From positions 27,028-91,027 of the forward strand of contig CACWSX010000006.1 of NCBI GenBank assembly GCA_902763615.1: a DNA stretch of 64,000 nt, read 5' to 3'. Position 1 is the stretch's first letter, and every line of letters begins with the position of its first letter. Of the stretch, positions 63,233 to 64,000 are shown piece by piece. Position numbers and translations under genes: made by a program. Origin of the DNA: an uncultured Prevotellaceae bacterium. Lineage in GTDB: Bacteria; Bacteroidota; Bacteroidia; Bacteroidales; Bacteroidaceae. Below the pieces are notes generated by a model, which saw only the letters and a list, made by a program, of their open reading frames with translations, had not been told where the DNA came from and searched no databases.

Positions 63233-64000
63233 ATGGTTAAAAACAATTCAACAAATGGTGCTTCTAGTCACCGAGTAAAGAACCCCAAGACAAATGCACA
63301 GACGGTGCAGCGCGTCTTTATGAAAGTGGTTGTTATGGCCTACGTTATGCTGAAGGATATCTGCAACCACTCGTTTGAAGGCTTCACGAATGGCCTTGAG
63401 TGTATGAGCAAGTTCAAGAAGTTGAATCTCAAGTACCTTCGCGAACGTGCGTCAACGCTTCAGGCTTTAGGTCAAAGCCTCAGCCAGTTCTTCCAGTTCA
63501 TTCCTCTCCAGAGTGAGAAGTGGACGCCTTTCGCCGCCATCATCTCACAGGGTCACCTGCCTGAGATTGAGGTTACTATCGATGCTACTCAGGGTCATGT
63601 GGCATATGTCAACTCTCCCGGCCCCACCTATGCCGATCTTATCAATGCATGGGGTTTACAACGTGGTGACCAGTTGACATTCGTAACCGTTCAGAAGCGT
63701 CAGGGCAAGTACGAGGTGAACTACGCCCGCATCGTACTCAACCCTCGTAATGCCGACGGTTCCGGTGCGCCCATGACAACTGAGATCGTGAACAACGAGG
63801 GCGGGTTTCCCTGCTCCAACTGGAAGAACCGCCTGAACTTCTCGACTTTCGAGTTCGACACCAATCACTTCAACTTCGTACTTGGCCGTGGCGGCGATGT
63901 TATTGCTGCCGGTATCATCGTCAGCCGCAAGGACAAGAGTGGCGGCTGGTTCCGCAGCAACTGTCAGCTGGTGCTCAATGAGGCTGGCTTGGGCAGCGAC
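63233..64000 (+). CDS. DUF6266 family protein, 3' partial
   Basis: 256 codons are visible and the frame runs off the window. The N-terminal 'VVVMAYVMLKDICNHSFEGF' and the later 'LINAWGLQRGDQLTFVTVQK' and 'AAGIIVSRKDKSGGWFRSNCQLVL' match the DUF6266 family of Bacteroidota. No signal peptide or membrane segment. Function unknown; such genes often occur in multiple copies. The ATG follows an AT-rich leader (AATTATTAAAGTT), and a long tandem repeat sits upstream. Confidence 0.8.
   Translation, partial: MVKNNSTNGASSHRVKNPKTNAQTVQRVFMKVVVMAYVMLKDICNHSFEGFTNGLECMSKFKKLNLKYLRERASTLQALGQSLSQFFQFIPLQSEKWTPFAAIISQGHLPEIEVTIDATQGHVAYVNSPGPTYADLINAWGLQRGDQLTFVTVQKRQGKYEVNYARIVLNPRNADGSGAPMTTEIVNNEGGFPCSNWKNRLNFSTFEFDTNHFNFVLGRGGDVIAAGIIVSRKDKSGGWFRSNCQLVLNEAGLGSD

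Noticed and set aside
1-64000. tRNA, rRNA, integrase, transposase or phage genes
   Set aside because: None was seen on either strand; the palindromes are the only mobile-looking sequences.

Overview
The window looks like a chromosomal segment of a Bacteroidota member close to Prevotella. The evidence is a dense set of Bacteroidota-type promoters (TTTG, then 20 bases, then TAnnTTTG), absence of Shine-Dalgarno motifs with AT-rich leaders instead, and typical families: YbbR-CoaE, DUF4230, DUF4738, DUF4890, DUF2723, DUF6266, a SusC-type outer-membrane barrel and reg_prop/Y_Y_Y sensors. The genus is inferred from protein style only. No rRNA, tRNA, CRISPR array, integrase or transposase gene was seen.

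Layout. 1-1903: a YbbR-like protein cut by the window edge and CoaE fused to a DUF5606 domain. 1935-4994: large outer-membrane barrel protein. 5157-6212: aroB. 6373-15309: a long minus-strand unit starting with three tandem ROK-family paralogues and continuing with a hotdog thioesterase, menF, menD, menB, menC and menE (menaquinone synthesis from chorismate to DHNA-CoA). 15467-20310: lysS-gpsA-pgi-HAD phosphatase. 20328-29573: lipoproteins, a nucleoside-hydrolase-like protein, a fucose-isomerase-like protein, an AI-2E-type transporter, DUF4738, DUF4890 and two DUF4230 proteins, an AGCS symporter and TrmO. 29685-32181: membrane histidine kinase plus metallo-beta-lactamase-fold protein. 32224-45236: a glycan locus with two paralogous reg_prop sensors, GH31 and GH2 on the minus strand, facing a divergent sugar MFS transporter. 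45323-49884: LacI regulator, lipoproteins, M15 peptidase and PAS histidine kinase. 50054-55007: THUMP RNA methyltransferase, DPP IV-type peptidase and purD. 55017-62828: membrane proteins, DUF2723 protein, polysaccharide deacetylase and GH3. From 62829: a repeat-rich gap and a DUF6266 gene cut by the window end.

Three things stand out. (1) The men operon carries three palindromic elements sharing a GGGAC(A/G)G core inside menE, menC and menF without breaking the frames; two have lengths divisible by three. They resemble in concept the palindromic elements inserted in Rickettsia genes. (2) The two sensors of the GH31/GH2 locus are tandem paralogues that have both lost normal output: one keeps the ATPase domain but has no recognisable phosphoacceptor H-box, the other has no kinase domain at all, yet both end in the same short acidic tail. 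Neither has a receiver or AraC domain. (3) The three ROK paralogues lack the usual glycine pair in the N-terminal phosphate motif, and the promoter-proximal one has Asn in place of the catalytic Asp.

The GH31 (with PA14 insertion), GH2 and later GH3 enzymes would together suit removal of xylose, galactose and glucose from a xyloglucan-like glycan, but no SusC/SusD pair accompanies them; this is inference from families only.
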